Assembly: GCA_900546115.1 (NCBI GenBank) | Contig: URBQ01000029.1 | Span: 1 to 38,657 of the forward strand | Reading direction: 5' to 3' | DNA: 38,657 bases | Origin: an uncultured Collinsella sp. | GTDB taxonomy: Bacteria > Actinomycetota > Coriobacteriia > Coriobacteriales > Coriobacteriaceae | Part shown: positions 6,851 to 15,633 of the stretch, one piece after another | How the letters are laid out: each line of letters begins with the position of its first letter | How positions within the stretch are numbered: position 1 is the stretch's first letter | Notes under the pieces: model-generated | Told to the model about the DNA's origin: nothing | What the model saw: the letters and a program-made list of their open reading frames with translations, nothing else | Database searches by the model: none | Translations under genes and position numbers: made by a program

Positions 6851-9631
6851 TTGGCGCGCGGATCTGCAAAAAACGCCAAAGGCAATAAGGCCAATAACCA
6901 ACCGGCATCTGCTAAGGGTGCCGGTTCCCATCTGCGTGCCAATAAGGGCCACGAGTCCGAGTTTGATGAGTTTGAGCCCCTGGTCGAGCCTTCGGCCAAT
7001 CGCGATATCGCCGGTGTGGTCATCGCCGTTTTGGCGATCGCGTCCTTCATTGCCGTGATCTCTCCGGCAACAGCGCCCGTGACGGCTGCGGTTGCCGGTT
7101 TCTACCACCTGGGCTTTGGTCTGGGCGCCTACGTGCTGCCGATCGTCATCTTGCTGTTTGCCGCCACGCTCTTTTTGGGTGAGGACTCGCCGCTCAACGT
7201 GCGCTCTGTTGCGGGCGGCGCCTTGGTCTTTATCGCCGTCGTCTCCATTCTTTCGCTGATGGTGCCGGGTACGAGCGACTCGTGCGACCTTATGTTCACG
7301 CCGCAAAATCTGTCCGCTTCGGGTGGCTACATCGGTGCGTTTATTGCGAGTGCGCTGCAGAATGCCCTGGGTAAGCCTATCGCGATGGTAGTCCTGCTGG
7401 GCCTTGTCGTCGTGGGCTTGGTCATTATCGGCTTTTCGGTGGGCGGTGTTTTGCGTTCCGCGCGCGATCGCGCTGCCGATTTTGCCGAGCGTCGCCGCGC
7501 CGATGTTAATGCGAGCCCGTGGGGCGATGAAGAGGCCCTGTCGGTTCCCGGCGTCGCTCGTCCGCACCTGAGCATTTTGCGCCAGAAGGGGACTGACGCC
7601 GCGGTGACCACGGTCATGGGTGGCGATGTCGACCCGGTTTTGGATGACGACGAGGACGATGACCCGTTTGTCGACGTATCCGAGTCGGTTGAAGCCGAGC
7701 GGGCCAAGACCACGCTGCTGCCGCGCCGTCATGCCAAGAAGGGCAAGACGGTTCCCAAGCTCAATACGAGTGAGCCCGACCCGTCTTGGTCCGATAGCGA
7801 GATTGAGCTCACCGAGGGCGATGACGAGGACGACGAGGCTCCGATTGAGACCGCAAAGACAACTTTGCTGCCGCGTCGCCATGCAAAGCGCGGCCAGGTC
7901 ACCGGACAGCTTTCGATGGAGGACGATCCGGACAAGGTTGACGAGTCCGAGCCGCCGTTTTCCGTGAATCCCGTCTCGGCCGCCCCCCAGATCCCCGACT
8001 TCCTGAAGCACCCCAAGGTCGCTGACGCCTCAACCTCTACGGCCTCTGCCGCTCCTGCTGCGGCTGACAATGGGGGAGCGAGCGACACCGCAACTGACGC
8101 CGAGGGCGAAGAAGAGGACGGCCTCAAGCTTCCGCCGCTCGAAATCCTGCATGCCAACCCGCAGTCGGCTTCCGCTGCGTCTTCGGACAAGGAGCTGGAG
8201 CAGACCGCTGAGTCACTGCAATCCACCTTGCTTGAGTTTGGCCGCAGTGCCCGCGTGGTCGGCTGGATCGCCGGCCCCACGGTGACGACCTTTAAACTGC
8301 AGCCCGGTGAGGGCGAGCGTGTGAGCAAAATTTCGAGCCTCGAGGACGATATCGCGCTTTCGCTCGCTGCCCAGTCGGTGCGTATCTTTGCCCCGATCCC
8401 CGGCACCTCGCTCGTGGGCATCGAGATTCCCAACCGCAAGCGCCAGAACGTCAATCTGGGCGACGTGCTGCCCTATGTGAAGGGCGGTCCGCTCGAGCTC
8501 GCCATCGGCCGCGACGCCGAGGGCACGCCGGTTGTCGCCGACCTCGCCAAGATGCCTCACCTGTTGATTGCCGGTACGACCGGTTCTGGTAAGTCGGTGA
8601 TGATCAACTCCATCATCACGACCTTGCTCATGCGCGCCCTTCCCGAGGACGTTCGCCTGATCATGGTCGACCCCAAGCGCGTCGAGCTTGCGGGCTATAA
8701 CGGTCTGCCGCATCTCTATGTGCCCGTGGTGACCGAGCCTAAGCAGGCCGCGAGCGCTCTGCAATGGGCTGTGTCCGAGATGGAGCGTCGCCTGAAGGTC
8801 TTCGAGCGTCTCAACGTGCGTAAGATCTCGACCTACAACGAAAAGCAGGCTGCTGGCGAGTTTGAGCATTACGACAACCCGCCGCAAAAGATGCCCTACC
8901 TGGTCATTATCATTGACGAGCTCTCTGACCTGATGATGGTCGCCGGTAAGGATGTCGAGGCCTCGATCGTTCGTATTGCACAGCTGGGCCGTGCCGCCGG
9001 TATTCACCTTATCGTTGCCACGCAGCGCCCCAGCTCCAACGTGGTGACGGGCCTTATCAAGGCCAACATCACCAACCGCATCGCCTTTAACGTCGCCACG
9101 GGCATCGACTCGCGCGTCATCATCGACCAGATGGGTGCCGAGAAGCTCACCGGTTTGGGCGACATGCTGTTCTCCAAGGTCGACTGGGGCAAGCCCCGCC
9201 GTATCCAGGGCTGCTTTGTCTCGGACGACGAAATCAACGAGATTGTTGAGTTCGTCAAGTCGCAGAGCGAGCCCGACTACCACGAGGAGATTCTGTCCGC
9301 CGTGGCGCCCGCTTCCATGTCCATGGCTGGTGGCGGCGGCATTGTCCGCACCGGAGTCGCCGAGCCGCAAGACGATGATCCGCTCATTTGGGAAGCCGCC
9401 CATATTGTGGTGGAATCGCAGCTTGGCTCCACATCTGGCCTGCAACGTCGTCTGAAGGTTGGCTATGCGCGTGCCGGGCGTATTATGGACATGCTGGAAG
9501 AAAAGGGTGTCGTCGGCCCGCCCGACGGTTCTAAGCCGCGCGAGGTCCTGTTGGACGAGGAGGGGCTTGCCGCGCTGGAATCTGTCGACGCCGAGATGGC
9601 ACGTGAAGATCGTGAGTTTGGAGGATTCTGA
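6851..9631 (+). CDS. ftsK: DNA translocase FtsK/SpoIIIE
   Basis: 926 aa. TTG start at 6851, chosen because GGAGG at 6840-6844 sits just upstream inside the end of rnj. About four or five membrane segments occupy residues 50-200. An acidic, disordered linker (200-450) follows, then the motor: Walker A AGTTGSGKS at about 573-582, Walker B LVIIIDELSDLMMV, the ATQRPSSNVVTG motif, and a C-terminal winged-helix gamma domain (LQRRLKVGYARAGRIMDMLE) that in other FtsK proteins reads KOPS sites. It pumps DNA through the division septum and activates dimer resolution. The linker contains the same 13-residue motif twice (AKTTLLPRRHAKK and AKTTLLPRRHAKR, bases about 7705 and 7852), which is unusual. The stop overlaps the next start (TGATG). 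Confidence 0.97.
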   Translation: MARGSAKNAKGNKANNQPASAKGAGSHLRANKGHESEFDEFEPLVEPSANRDIAGVVIAVLAIASFIAVISPATAPVTAAVAGFYHLGFGLGAYVLPIVILLFAATLFLGEDSPLNVRSVAGGALVFIAVVSILSLMVPGTSDSCDLMFTPQNLSASGGYIGAFIASALQNALGKPIAMVVLLGLVVVGLVIIGFSVGGVLRSARDRAADFAERRRADVNASPWGDEEALSVPGVARPHLSILRQKGTDAAVTTVMGGDVDPVLDDDEDDDPFVDVSESVEAERAKTTLLPRRHAKKGKTVPKLNTSEPDPSWSDSEIELTEGDDEDDEAPIETAKTTLLPRRHAKRGQVTGQLSMEDDPDKVDESEPPFSVNPVSAAPQIPDFLKHPKVADASTSTASAAPAAADNGGASDTATDAEGEEEDGLKLPPLEILHANPQSASAASSDKELEQTAESLQSTLLEFGRSARVVGWIAGPTVTTFKLQPGEGERVSKISSLEDDIALSLAAQSVRIFAPIPGTSLVGIEIPNRKRQNVNLGDVLPYVKGGPLELAIGRDAEGTPVVADLAKMPHLLIAGTTGSGKSVMINSIITTLLMRALPEDVRLIMVDPKRVELAGYNGLPHLYVPVVTEPKQAASALQWAVSEMERRLKVFERLNVRKISTYNEKQAAGEFEHYDNPPQKMPYLVIIIDELSDLMMVAGKDVEASIVRIAQLGRAAGIHLIVATQRPSSNVVTGLIKANITNRIAFNVATGIDSRVIIDQMGAEKLTGLGDMLFSKVDWGKPRRIQGCFVSDDEINEIVEFVKSQSEPDYHEEILSAVAPASMSMAGGGGIVRTGVAEPQDDDPLIWEAAHIVVESQLGSTSGLQRRLKVGYARAGRIMDMLEEKGVVGPPDGSKPREVLLDEEGLAALESVDAEMAREDREFGGF

Positions 9632-11124
9632 TGGCTGCACGCTTTGGTGACATGCTGCTCGAGCAGCGTCGCCGAATGGGCCTTTCCATTCAGCAGGTCG
9701 CCAACACCATCAAAATCAGGCCGCAGATCATCGAGTTTTTCGAGACCGGTAACTTTGCTTCGATGCCGCCGCGCGGCTATGCGCAGGGCATGATTTCGAG
9801 CTATGCTCGCTTTTTGGGCCTCAATCCGCGCGAGGTCGTCAATGCCTACTTTGACGAGCTGATGGCATACGAGCGCGAGACGTCGCAGCAGGGCGGTCGT
9901 TTTCAGGACGCCGCCGGCTACGTCAATTCGCGTTCCTCAGTCGATAACGGGCGCTTCCTGATGGTTCAGGGCGGTCGTTCGACCCGCTATGGACAGCGTC
10001 CTCAGCAGGCCGGTTATATTACCGAGACGGGTTCGGGCGAGGATATTCGCTCGCAGCGTGACCGGTTCCGCAGTACGCCGATGCCCGAGGACCGTGCACT
10101 TCCCGCTGCCCGCGGCGTGGCGCGTGACCCTCGTGCCGGCTACGGCGACGGCGGCTATTCCGATCGCGGTCACCGTGGTATCTCCACCGGACGCTCTCGC
10201 AGTGGCCATGCGGACGCCGATACCACGCAGGTGACGCCGCGTCTTCGCTCTCAACCACAGCCGTATGGCCAGCGCTCTTCGGCTCCGCGTGCGGGCCAGC
10301 GTGGCTATCAAGGCCGCGGTGAACTTGCGCCCCGCTCGGGTCAGCGCAGCCTTCAGGGCCAGGGTGGCTATCGCGGCCGTTCCGATAGCAATCGTGGTCG
10401 TATGCCTCAGGGAGGCGGCCGCAGCAGTTCCAGTCGTGGACGCGGCGGTTCCCGTGCTCCTCAAAACAACGGGCTCGATCCGCGTATCGTCTACGCAGGT
10501 ATCGGTGCCGTGGCGTTGCTGCTGATCGTGCTCATCGTGGTACTTCTGCGTGGCTGCGCATCTTCGACGCCCGAGACCACGCCCGAGACGCCCACTGTTA
10601 CCAAGACGACGACCAAGAAGTCTTCTAAGAAGACCGAAACGGTCGACGAGGACGAAGACACCGATGAGCCGACTGACGAGTCGACTGATTCGGACGCCGC
10701 CAAGACGACGGCCAAGAAGGAAGAGAACGAGGTCACAAAGGTTAAGGTCTCCGTTGCCAAGGGAAAGACCGCGTGGATTGAGGTCAAGGTCGACGGAAAG
10801 TCGGTCTATGGCGCCCAGGCGACTGGCCCCTTTGAGCAGGAGTACACGCCCGAGTCCTCGATCGAGATCACCACGTCCAAGCCTTCCGATGTCACCGTTA
10901 CCAAGAACGGCGAAAAGGTCCGTTACGATACCAAGACCTCGGGCGTGGCGCGTGTGACGATCACCGTTCCCAAGAAGGAGACGACTGGTTCCGAGAATGG
11001 TGAAAGTTCTGATGGTACCGACACCACCGACGGCACCGATGCCCAGTCCACGGATGGCGCCGATACCGCAACTGACGGTCAGGCGCCCACCGATTCTACC
11101 GACTATTCGTACGATAGCTATTAA
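9631..11124 (+). CDS. RodZ-like helix-turn-helix, single-pass membrane protein
   Basis: 497 aa. Residues 1-75 are a RodZ-type (HTH_25) helix-turn-helix domain: FGDMLLEQRRRMGLSIQQVA, then GYAQGMISSYARFLGL. A long Gly/Arg/Gln/Ser-rich stretch (about 90-285) with RGG-like repeats (GRGELAPRSGQR, RGRGGSR) follows. One membrane segment, IVYAGIGAVALLLIVLIVV, is at about 286-306. An acidic Thr/Lys region comes next, then an extracellular beta domain resembling DUF4115 (VKVSVAKGKTAWIEVKVDG to GVARVTITVP). RodZ links MreB to cell-wall elongation in rods; whether MreB is present cannot be judged here. The gene overlaps the ftsK stop by one base, implying translational coupling. The RGG-rich cytoplasmic linker is not typical of RodZ. 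Confidence 0.8.
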   Translation: MAARFGDMLLEQRRRMGLSIQQVANTIKIRPQIIEFFETGNFASMPPRGYAQGMISSYARFLGLNPREVVNAYFDELMAYERETSQQGGRFQDAAGYVNSRSSVDNGRFLMVQGGRSTRYGQRPQQAGYITETGSGEDIRSQRDRFRSTPMPEDRALPAARGVARDPRAGYGDGGYSDRGHRGISTGRSRSGHADADTTQVTPRLRSQPQPYGQRSSAPRAGQRGYQGRGELAPRSGQRSLQGQGGYRGRSDSNRGRMPQGGGRSSSSRGRGGSRAPQNNGLDPRIVYAGIGAVALLLIVLIVVLLRGCASSTPETTPETPTVTKTTTKKSSKKTETVDEDEDTDEPTDESTDSDAAKTTAKKEENEVTKVKVSVAKGKTAWIEVKVDGKSVYGAQATGPFEQEYTPESSIEITTSKPSDVTVTKNGEKVRYDTKTSGVARVTITVPKKETTGSENGESSDGTDTTDGTDAQSTDGADTATDGQAPTDSTDYSYDSY

Positions 11125-11150
11125 GCCGCTCGTACGCGAAAGGAAACATC

Positions 11151-11648
11151 ATGGCTAAAGATTCCAGCTTCGACGTCGTGTCCGAGGTCAATATGCAAGA
11201 GGTCGACAACGCCTTCCAGCAGACCACGCGCGAGATTTCCCAGCGCTATGACCTGAAGGATTCCGGCGCCACGATTGAGCTTTCGAAGGGCGACAAGCTC
11301 TTTACGATCAACGCCCCGGCCGACTTTGTCTCCAAGCAGATCATCGATGTCCTGAGCTCCAAGCTCATCAAGCGCGGCATCGACCTCAAGGCTGTTTCGT
11401 GGGATGCTCCGCAGGCGGCATCGGGCGGCACCGTGCGCGTGCTCGGCCATATCGTCGAGGGTATCGACCAGGCGACCGCCAAGAAGATCAACAAGGACAT
11501 CAAGGACCGAAAGCTCAAGGTCAAGGTGACCATCGAAGCTGACAAGCTGCGTGTTTCCTCTGCTTCGAAGGACGCGTTGCAGACCGTGATTCAGTTCCTG
11601 CGCGACCAGGACTACGGCCAGCCGCTGCAGTTCACCAACTACCGCTAA
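11151..11648 (+). CDS. yajQ: YajQ family nucleotide-binding protein (DUF520)
   Basis: 165 aa, the usual YajQ length. The family start SSFDVVSEVNMQEVDNA, the segment ISQRYDLKDS and the end QDYGQPLQFTNYR are diagnostic. YajQ proteins have two ferredoxin-like folds; some bind cyclic di-GMP and act as regulators (shown in Xanthomonas), others were reported to bind nucleic acid. The role here is unknown. Start ATG follows GAAAGGAAA. It sits in the ftsK-to-cinA run 26 bp after the RodZ-like gene, so it is probably co-transcribed. Confidence 0.93.
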   Translation: MAKDSSFDVVSEVNMQEVDNAFQQTTREISQRYDLKDSGATIELSKGDKLFTINAPADFVSKQIIDVLSSKLIKRGIDLKAVSWDAPQAASGGTVRVLGHIVEGIDQATAKKINKDIKDRKLKVKVTIEADKLRVSSASKDALQTVIQFLRDQDYGQPLQFTNYR

Positions 11649-11675
11649 TATCATTCGAAAGGACCGCTCTCCAAC

Positions 11676-13025
11676 ATGGATACACCGTTGGGCTCCGTGC
11701 TCTACATCACCCTCGGGTGCGCCAAGAACGAGGTCGATACCGACCGCATGCGTTCTCTTTTGACCGCCGCAGGCTACGAGGAGGCATTTGACCCGCAGGA
11801 GGCCGATATCGCCATCGTCAATACGTGCTCGTTCCTCGCCTCCGCAACGTCCGAGAGCATCGAGACCACGCTCGAGCTCGCCAACGAGGTTCAGGACGGC
11901 GTTCGTTCTTGCCCCATCGTCATGTGCGGCTGTGTGCCGTCGCGCTATGGCGACGACCTGCCCGATGAGCTGCCTGAGGTCGCTGCCTTTGTGAAGGCCG
12001 ACGAGGAGGATGGCATCGTGGCGGTCATCGATGGCGTGCTGGGCGTCGAGCGCGAGATTGCCGCCTATATTCCGCAGGTCAAGCGCACCGTCGAGGGCGC
12101 TGTCGCCTACGTCAAGATTTCCGATGGCTGCAACCGCTTCTGCAGCTTCTGCATGATTCCCTATATTCGCGGTCGCTACCATTCGCGCAATGCCGAGAGC
12201 ATTATCTCCGAGGTGCGCGACCTGGTTGCCGGCGGTGTGCGCGAGATCGTGCTGATCGGCCAGGACACGGGTATTTGGGGCACCGACTTTGCTGACGAGG
12301 ATGTCACCGAGGGCTCGCCGCGCAATCTGGCGCAGCTGCTGCGTGCCGTCGCCGAGGCCGTGCGCCCGCACAACGTCTGGGTCCGCGTGCTCTACCTGCA
12401 GCCCGAGGGCATGACCGACGAGCTTATCGATACGATTCGCGATACGCCCGAGGTGCTGCCCTATATCGATATCCCCGTGCAGCACTGCGACGCGCGCATC
12501 CTCAAGGCTATGCGCCGTTCTGGTTCGCGCCAGGAGCTCGAGGACCTGTTCCGCGATCTGCGTGAGCGCATCCCCGGCATCGTGATCCGTTCCACGGCCA
12601 TGGTCGGCTTCCCGACCGAGACCGACGACGAGTTCCGCGACCTTATCGACTTTATGGACACCGTCGGCTTTGACTACACAAGCGTCTTTGCCTACTCGCA
12701 GGAGGAGGGCAGCCTGGCCGCCAAGATGGAGGGCCAGGTCGACGAAGAGGTCAAGCTCGAGCGCGCCCAGGAGGCCATAGACCTGGCCGAGTCGCTCGGT
12801 TTTGCTGCAACTGCCGCCCATGTGGGCGAGCGCGCCCAGGTGATCGTCGACGGTATCGAAGAGACCGAGGACGGCGCCGAACTGATCGGACATGCCTGGT
12901 TCCAGGCGCCTGATTCCGATGGCGCGGTGCATCTGGATGCCAGCGAGGCATCTGTGGGCGATATTCTGACGGTCGAGTTTACCGATAGCTTCTGCTATGA
13001 GCTTATCGGTCATGTTGTGGAGTAG
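11676..13025 (+). CDS. rimO: Ribosomal protein S12 methylthiotransferase
   Basis: 449 aa, a radical-SAM methylthiotransferase. The N-terminal UPF0004 domain carries the first cluster cysteines (TLGCAKNEVDTDRM, NTCSFL, CGCVPSRYG). The radical SAM triad is CNRFCSFCMIPYIRGRYHSR. A C-terminal TRAM domain (ERAQVIVDG to GDILTVEFTDSF) follows. The LGCAKNEVD start separates RimO from MiaB, encoded at 19653. It adds a methylthio group to Asp88 (E. coli numbering) of S12. GAAAGGA precedes the ATG; pgsA follows by 9 bp. Confidence 0.95.
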   Translation: MDTPLGSVLYITLGCAKNEVDTDRMRSLLTAAGYEEAFDPQEADIAIVNTCSFLASATSESIETTLELANEVQDGVRSCPIVMCGCVPSRYGDDLPDELPEVAAFVKADEEDGIVAVIDGVLGVEREIAAYIPQVKRTVEGAVAYVKISDGCNRFCSFCMIPYIRGRYHSRNAESIISEVRDLVAGGVREIVLIGQDTGIWGTDFADEDVTEGSPRNLAQLLRAVAEAVRPHNVWVRVLYLQPEGMTDELIDTIRDTPEVLPYIDIPVQHCDARILKAMRRSGSRQELEDLFRDLRERIPGIVIRSTAMVGFPTETDDEFRDLIDFMDTVGFDYTSVFAYSQEEGSLAAKMEGQVDEEVKLERAQEAIDLAESLGFAATAAHVGERAQVIVDGIEETEDGAELIGHAWFQAPDSDGAVHLDASEASVGDILTVEFTDSFCYELIGHVVE

Positions 13026-13034
13026 GAGCGCGTT

Positions 13035-13673
13035 GTGGCTAACGAGAGCAATAAGGAACTGACGAGTGTCTGGACGCCCGCCAATATCGTGACGTGTGTG
13101 CGCATCGTCTTTATCCCGGTGTTCATGATCGTGTCGGCGCTGTCTCACATGAGCGTTGCCGGTACGGATTGGAGCACCTTCGACGGCCCGCTCGCCGCCG
13201 CAGCCTTCATCCTGTATGTCATCCTGTCGTGCACCGATAAAGTTGACGGCTATCTGGCGCGCTCGCGCAACGAGATTACCGACTTCGGTAAATTCTTGGA
13301 CCCCATCGCCGACAAGCTACTCGTGTTCTCGGCCTTGCTGCTGTTCTTGGACTTTGGCGCTGTGTCGGTTTGGTCCGTGTTCATCATCTTGTTCCGCGAG
13401 CTGTTGGTAAGCGCCCTGCGCATGGTTGCGAGTGCCGCCGGCGTGGTCGTTGCCGCCGATAAGCTTGGCAAGTACAAGACGGCGACCACGATGGTCTCCA
13501 TCTGCGGTTACCTGTGCGTCTTTGCGATGGCCGGCTTGCACCTTGGCCCGCTGGCGCTGACGCTCGGCATCTACTCGGTGTCGCGCTTCCTGTACGCCGT
13601 TGCCGTTGTCCTGACCGTTATCTCGGGCGCCCAGTACTTCTGGAACTGCCGCAAGATCGTCTTTTCGGTCTAG
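13035..13673 (+). CDS. pgsA: CDP-diacylglycerol-glycerol-3-phosphate 3-phosphatidyltransferase
   Basis: 212 aa integral membrane enzyme making phosphatidylglycerol-phosphate, the committed step to phosphatidylglycerol and cardiolipin. The CDP-alcohol phosphotransferase motif is complete: DKVDGYLARSRNEITDFGKF followed by LDPIADK. The N-terminus NIVTCVRIVFIPVF is typical of PgsA. GTG start at 13035, with GGAG about 10 bases upstream. It lies between rimO and cinA in the conserved actinobacterial order. A second family member is encoded at 33639-34343; this one is the better candidate for the housekeeping PgsA. Confidence 0.93.
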   Translation: MANESNKELTSVWTPANIVTCVRIVFIPVFMIVSALSHMSVAGTDWSTFDGPLAAAAFILYVILSCTDKVDGYLARSRNEITDFGKFLDPIADKLLVFSALLLFLDFGAVSVWSVFIILFRELLVSALRMVASAAGVVVAADKLGKYKTATTMVSICGYLCVFAMAGLHLGPLALTLGIYSVSRFLYAVAVVLTVISGAQYFWNCRKIVFSV

Positions 13674-13679
13674 GTCCTG

Positions 13680-14216
13680 GTGGGTATGACGGACTCTTTT
13701 GAGCAGATTTCCGCACATAACGAGGAGCTGGCGCGCGATATTGTCGAGCGCGCGAGCGCTCGGGGCGTGACGGTTTCGACGGCTGAGTCGCTGACAGCAG
13801 GTATGATCGCCTCGACGATTGCCGATATCCCGGGCGCCTCGGCGGTGCTGCGTGGCGGTGCGGTGACCTACTGCGATGAGATCAAGCATCGCGTTCTGGG
13901 TGTTGAGCAGGAGACGCTCGACCGCTATACCGCGGTGTCGCAACAGACCGCACGCGAGATGGCGGCTGGTTCGCTGGAGCTGCACCAGAGCGATATTGCA
14001 GTGAGCGCAACGGGTTATGCCGGCCCCGGCGGCGGCACTGAGGACGATCCGGCTGGCACTTTCTATATTGGCTGGGCGTATCGCGCGACTGATGGGGAAG
14101 TGCCGGTCGTGGACTCTGTGCGCTGCCACTATGAGGGCGACCGTTCGTGTGTTCGTGCCCATGCGGTCGCGGAGGCATTGGGACGCATTGCCCTTGTGCT
14201 CAACTCTATGGAATAG
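13680..14216 (+). CDS. cinA: CinA C-terminal domain protein, nicotinamide-nucleotide amidohydrolase
   Basis: 178 aa, only the C-terminal (PncC) domain of CinA, which deamidates nicotinamide mononucleotide to nicotinic acid mononucleotide. Visible motifs are VSTAESLTAGMIAS, GGAVTYCDEIKHRVLGV and SATGYAGPGGG. The start may be GTG 13680 or ATG 13686; ribosome-binding signals are weak for both, and translation probably relies on coupling to pgsA, which ends 7 bp upstream. The position before recA is the common arrangement, but recA has its own promoter here. Confidence 0.9.
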   Translation: MGMTDSFEQISAHNEELARDIVERASARGVTVSTAESLTAGMIASTIADIPGASAVLRGGAVTYCDEIKHRVLGVEQETLDRYTAVSQQTAREMAAGSLELHQSDIAVSATGYAGPGGGTEDDPAGTFYIGWAYRATDGEVPVVDSVRCHYEGDRSCVRAHAVAEALGRIALVLNSME

Positions 14217-14224
14217 ACGTGTTT

Positions 14225-14269
14225 TCAGGGGCCTTAGGGCCCCTTAATTGTGGAGATAGGGACCCCTGA
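14225..14269 (+). terminator. Hairpin(s) after cinA, probable terminator
   Basis: AGGGGCC/GGCCCCT (14227-14233 with 14238-14244, loop TTAG) is a 7-bp stem. An alternative, wider stem TCAGGGG/CCCCTGA (14225-14231 with 14263-14269) uses the same left arm. No clear T-run follows, so termination efficiency is uncertain. Confidence 0.45.
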
Positions 14270-14414
14270 CGAATTTAGCGTTTGCGCTGGTTATAGGTGT
14301 ATTCTTGCCTTCTTTGTTCTTATTCGGCCCTTTGTGGTCAAGCATTTGGTCAGTGTTTGGTCGGCGTTTGGTTGGGTTTTGGAAAGACTGCCTGTATATG
14401 ATTGGCCTGAACGG

Positions 14415-14443
14415 TTGACCACGAACAGCCGTTCGTTTATTAT
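14415..14443 (+). promoter_or_regulatory. recA promoter with LexA (SOS) box
   Basis: TTGACC (14415-14420), a 17-nt spacer, TATTAT (14438-14443). The spacer contains the perfect palindrome CGAAC-AGCC-GTTCG (14422-14435), the Gram-positive LexA-box form. Repressor there would block RNA polymerase directly. Transcription would begin near 14450, about 24 nt before the recA ATG. Confidence 0.9.
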
Positions 14444-14473
14444 CGATACAGGTTGTTAAGAGGAGGGCTATTC

Positions 14474-15622
14474 ATGGCCAAGAATTCAGGTCCCGTACGT
14501 ACCGTTCATGCTCGCACGACGGGTAAAGAGCGCGATGAGATGATCGCCACCACCAAGGCAGAGATCGAGAAGAAATTCGGCCAGGGTTCCATCATGAGGT
14601 ACGGCGACGGTGGTCCCGAGCTCGAGGTCGAGGCCATTCCCACGGGCGCTCTGGCCCTCGATGCCGCTCTGGGTATCGGCGGTGTGCCGCGCGGCCGCAT
14701 CGTCGAGATTTACGGTCCTGAGTCCTCCGGTAAGACGACGCTTTCGCTCGAGATCCTGGCCGAGGCCCAGGCTATGGGCGGCGTTGTGGCATTTATCGAT
14801 GCCGAGCACGCGCTCGATCCCACGTATGCCGCGCGCATTGGCGTGGATATCGACGAGGTACTGATTTCCCAGCCCGATACGGGTGAGCAGGCGCTCGAGA
14901 TCGTTGACATGCTCGTGCGTTCCGGCGCCATCGATGCCATCGTCGTCGACTCCGTCGCCGCGCTGACCCCGCGTGCCGAGATCGAGGGAGAGATCGGCGA
15001 CACTACGGTCGGTCTTCAGGCTCGCCTGATGAGCCAGGCGCTCCGCAAGCTCGCCGGTTCGCTGTCCAAGTCCAACACGACGTGCATCTTCATTAACCAG
15101 CTGCGAGAGAAGATCGGCGTCATGTTCGGCAACCCCGAGACCACGACGGGCGGCCGCGCCCTTAAGTTCTTCTCTTCGGTGCGTATCGACATTCGCCGCA
15201 TCGACAGCATTAAGCTTAAGGATGAGGTTATCGGTAACCGCGTGCGCGCCAAGGTCGTTAAGAACAAGGTGGCAGCTCCGTTCCGTTCTGCTGAGTTCGA
15301 CATCATGTACGGTACGGGCATCTCTAAGGAGGGCTCGATTCTGGACATGGCTGTCGAGTGCGGCATCTGCAAGAAGATGGGCTCCTGGTTCGCCTATGGC
15401 GAGGACAAGCTCGGCAACGGTCGCGAGGCCGCCAAGGCGTTCCTGCGCGAACACCCCGATTGCGCCGACGAGATTGAGCATAAGGTTCGCCTTGCCTGCG
15501 GGCTTGAGTTTGATGACGATGCTCCGTCCGAGGTCGAGCTGACCGATCAGCCTGCGCCTGAGGAGTTTGACGAGCTTTACGCCATCGATGGTTCCGCCAT
15601 GCTCGATGATGACGACGAGTAG
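14474..15622 (+). CDS. recA: Recombinase A
   Basis: 382 aa. ATG 14474 is chosen over an in-frame ATG at 14453 because AGGAGGG lies just before it and the promoter places the transcript start near 14450. Walker A is GPESSGKTT, Walker B is IDAIVVDSVAAL, and the family stretch INQLREKIGVMFGNPETTTGG is present. The C-terminal tail is acidic. RecA forms filaments on single-stranded DNA, drives strand exchange and triggers LexA self-cleavage. Regulated by the LexA box at 14422-14435; recX follows 11 bp downstream, and lexA is at 23945-24589. Confidence 0.99.
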   Translation: MAKNSGPVRTVHARTTGKERDEMIATTKAEIEKKFGQGSIMRYGDGGPELEVEAIPTGALALDAALGIGGVPRGRIVEIYGPESSGKTTLSLEILAEAQAMGGVVAFIDAEHALDPTYAARIGVDIDEVLISQPDTGEQALEIVDMLVRSGAIDAIVVDSVAALTPRAEIEGEIGDTTVGLQARLMSQALRKLAGSLSKSNTTCIFINQLREKIGVMFGNPETTTGGRALKFFSSVRIDIRRIDSIKLKDEVIGNRVRAKVVKNKVAAPFRSAEFDIMYGTGISKEGSILDMAVECGICKKMGSWFAYGEDKLGNGREAAKAFLREHPDCADEIEHKVRLACGLEFDDDAPSEVELTDQPAPEEFDELYAIDGSAMLDDDDE

Positions 15623-15633
15623 CGGTTACGCTC

